A stretch of 33,536 nt of DNA from Candidatus Gastranaerophilales bacterium (GTDB lineage: Bacteria > Cyanobacteriota > Vampirovibrionia > Gastranaerophilales > Gastranaerophilaceae), in the NCBI GenBank assembly GCA_944324375.1, contig CALUWB010000019.1, positions 1 to 33,536 on the forward strand, given 5' to 3'. The translations under genes and the position numbers were made by a program. The notes under the pieces are model-generated. The model did not search any database. It was not told the DNA's origin and saw nothing but the letters and a program-made list of their open reading frames with translations. Shown here piece by piece: positions 33,348 through 33,536 of the stretch; the stretch's first letter is position 1; each line of letters opens with the position of its first letter.

Positions 33348-33536
33348 CTACATTATCTCCCCTGCTTGGATTACTCCGTTATAGAATGCTCCACATATAC
33401 TGTCATAATCTTCCCAAGCATAAGTTGTTAAACTTAGCCAAATTACAGCATGCAAAGCTTTGATTTTATTCTTATTTACCCCTGGAACATTATCAAAGAA
33501 AAATTCTTCCATATCTTCCCAATTATTAGGTTTGAT
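33348..33536 (-). CDS. C-terminal end of an unknown gene in the glycan operon
   Basis: The frame is open from the right edge to TAG 33350-33348, giving the last 62 residues of a protein that starts outside the window. The visible part contains NNWEDMEEFFFDNVPGVNKN and IKALHAVIWLSLTTYAWEDY, then DSICGAFYNGVIQAGEIM. It is soluble and I do not recognise it. Its stop touches the start of the HAD gene, so it belongs to the same operon. Confidence 0.7.
   Translation of the reverse strand: MKPNNWEDMEEFFFDNVPGVNKNKIKALHAVIWLSLTTYAWEDYDSICGAFYNGVIQAGEIM

Noticed and set aside
1-33536. CRISPR array, tRNA, rRNA, prophage, insertion sequence or stop-codon reassignment
   Set aside because: No regularly spaced repeats, cloverleaf sequence or transposase/phage gene was seen. 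TGA ends genes in this window (for example 3936-3934), which argues against recoding.

Overview
The window is AT-rich (roughly 30% G+C), gene-dense, uses TGA as a stop, and encodes a Gram-negative type envelope (TolC-type outer membrane channel, RND pump, MsbA-type flippase). The gene at 15347-16300 is a DUF3326 protein, a family I know mainly from cyanobacteria and plastids. Together with low G+C, EF-hand-like and Asn-rich hypothetical proteins and a short Pro-x-Phe-x-Gly motif near two N-termini, this suggests a non-photosynthetic relative of cyanobacteria such as a gut Gastranaerophilales (Melainabacteria/Vampirovibrionia). That placement is inference.

Layout. (1) 1-6321: a tripartite efflux operon on the minus strand in the order outer membrane channel, RND permease, adaptor (the adaptor runs off the left edge), divergent from a LysR-type regulator with a likely operator between them. 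(2) 6423-7559: an unrecognised protein with an EF-hand-like N-terminus and eight tandem 11-residue repeats. (3) 7747-8535: triosephosphate isomerase. (4) 8640-15286: a ribosome/fatty-acid cluster: small unknown protein, DUF177, L32 (rpmF, with a long charged tail), plsX, fabH, fabD, fabG, acpP, fabF. acpP has its own strong-looking promoter and is followed by a hairpin. (5) 15347-16300: DUF3326 protein, minus strand. (6) 16647-20095: two overlapping genes for distantly related membrane proteins of unknown function. (7) 20092-24645: thymidylate kinase, a secreted ankyrin protein, a lone solute-binding protein, rarA and an XRE regulator, followed by a GC-rich REP-like element.

(8) 24749-33536: at least ten genes on the minus strand, nearly all overlapping or within 16 bases of each other, so probably one operon entering from the right edge. 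It holds a small HAD phosphatase, two paralogous putative glycosyltransferases, a Rossmann-fold protein resembling DUF115/sialyltransferases, a NeuB-type synthase, a SAM methyltransferase, a NeuA-type cytidylyltransferase, a KdsC-type phosphatase and an MsbA-type exporter. The simplest reading is synthesis, CMP-activation, modification, transfer and export of a nonulosonic (sialic-like) acid on a surface glycan. A KdsC-type phosphatase beside a NeuB without the C-terminal SAF domain suggests a route through a 9-phosphate intermediate. Four proteins of this locus share a short N-terminal motif around Leu-Gly-Ile.

The most interesting unexplained items are the tandem membrane-protein pair, the N-terminal motif of the glycan locus, the 11-residue-repeat protein, the extended L32 and the abrupt G+C change inside the adaptor gene.
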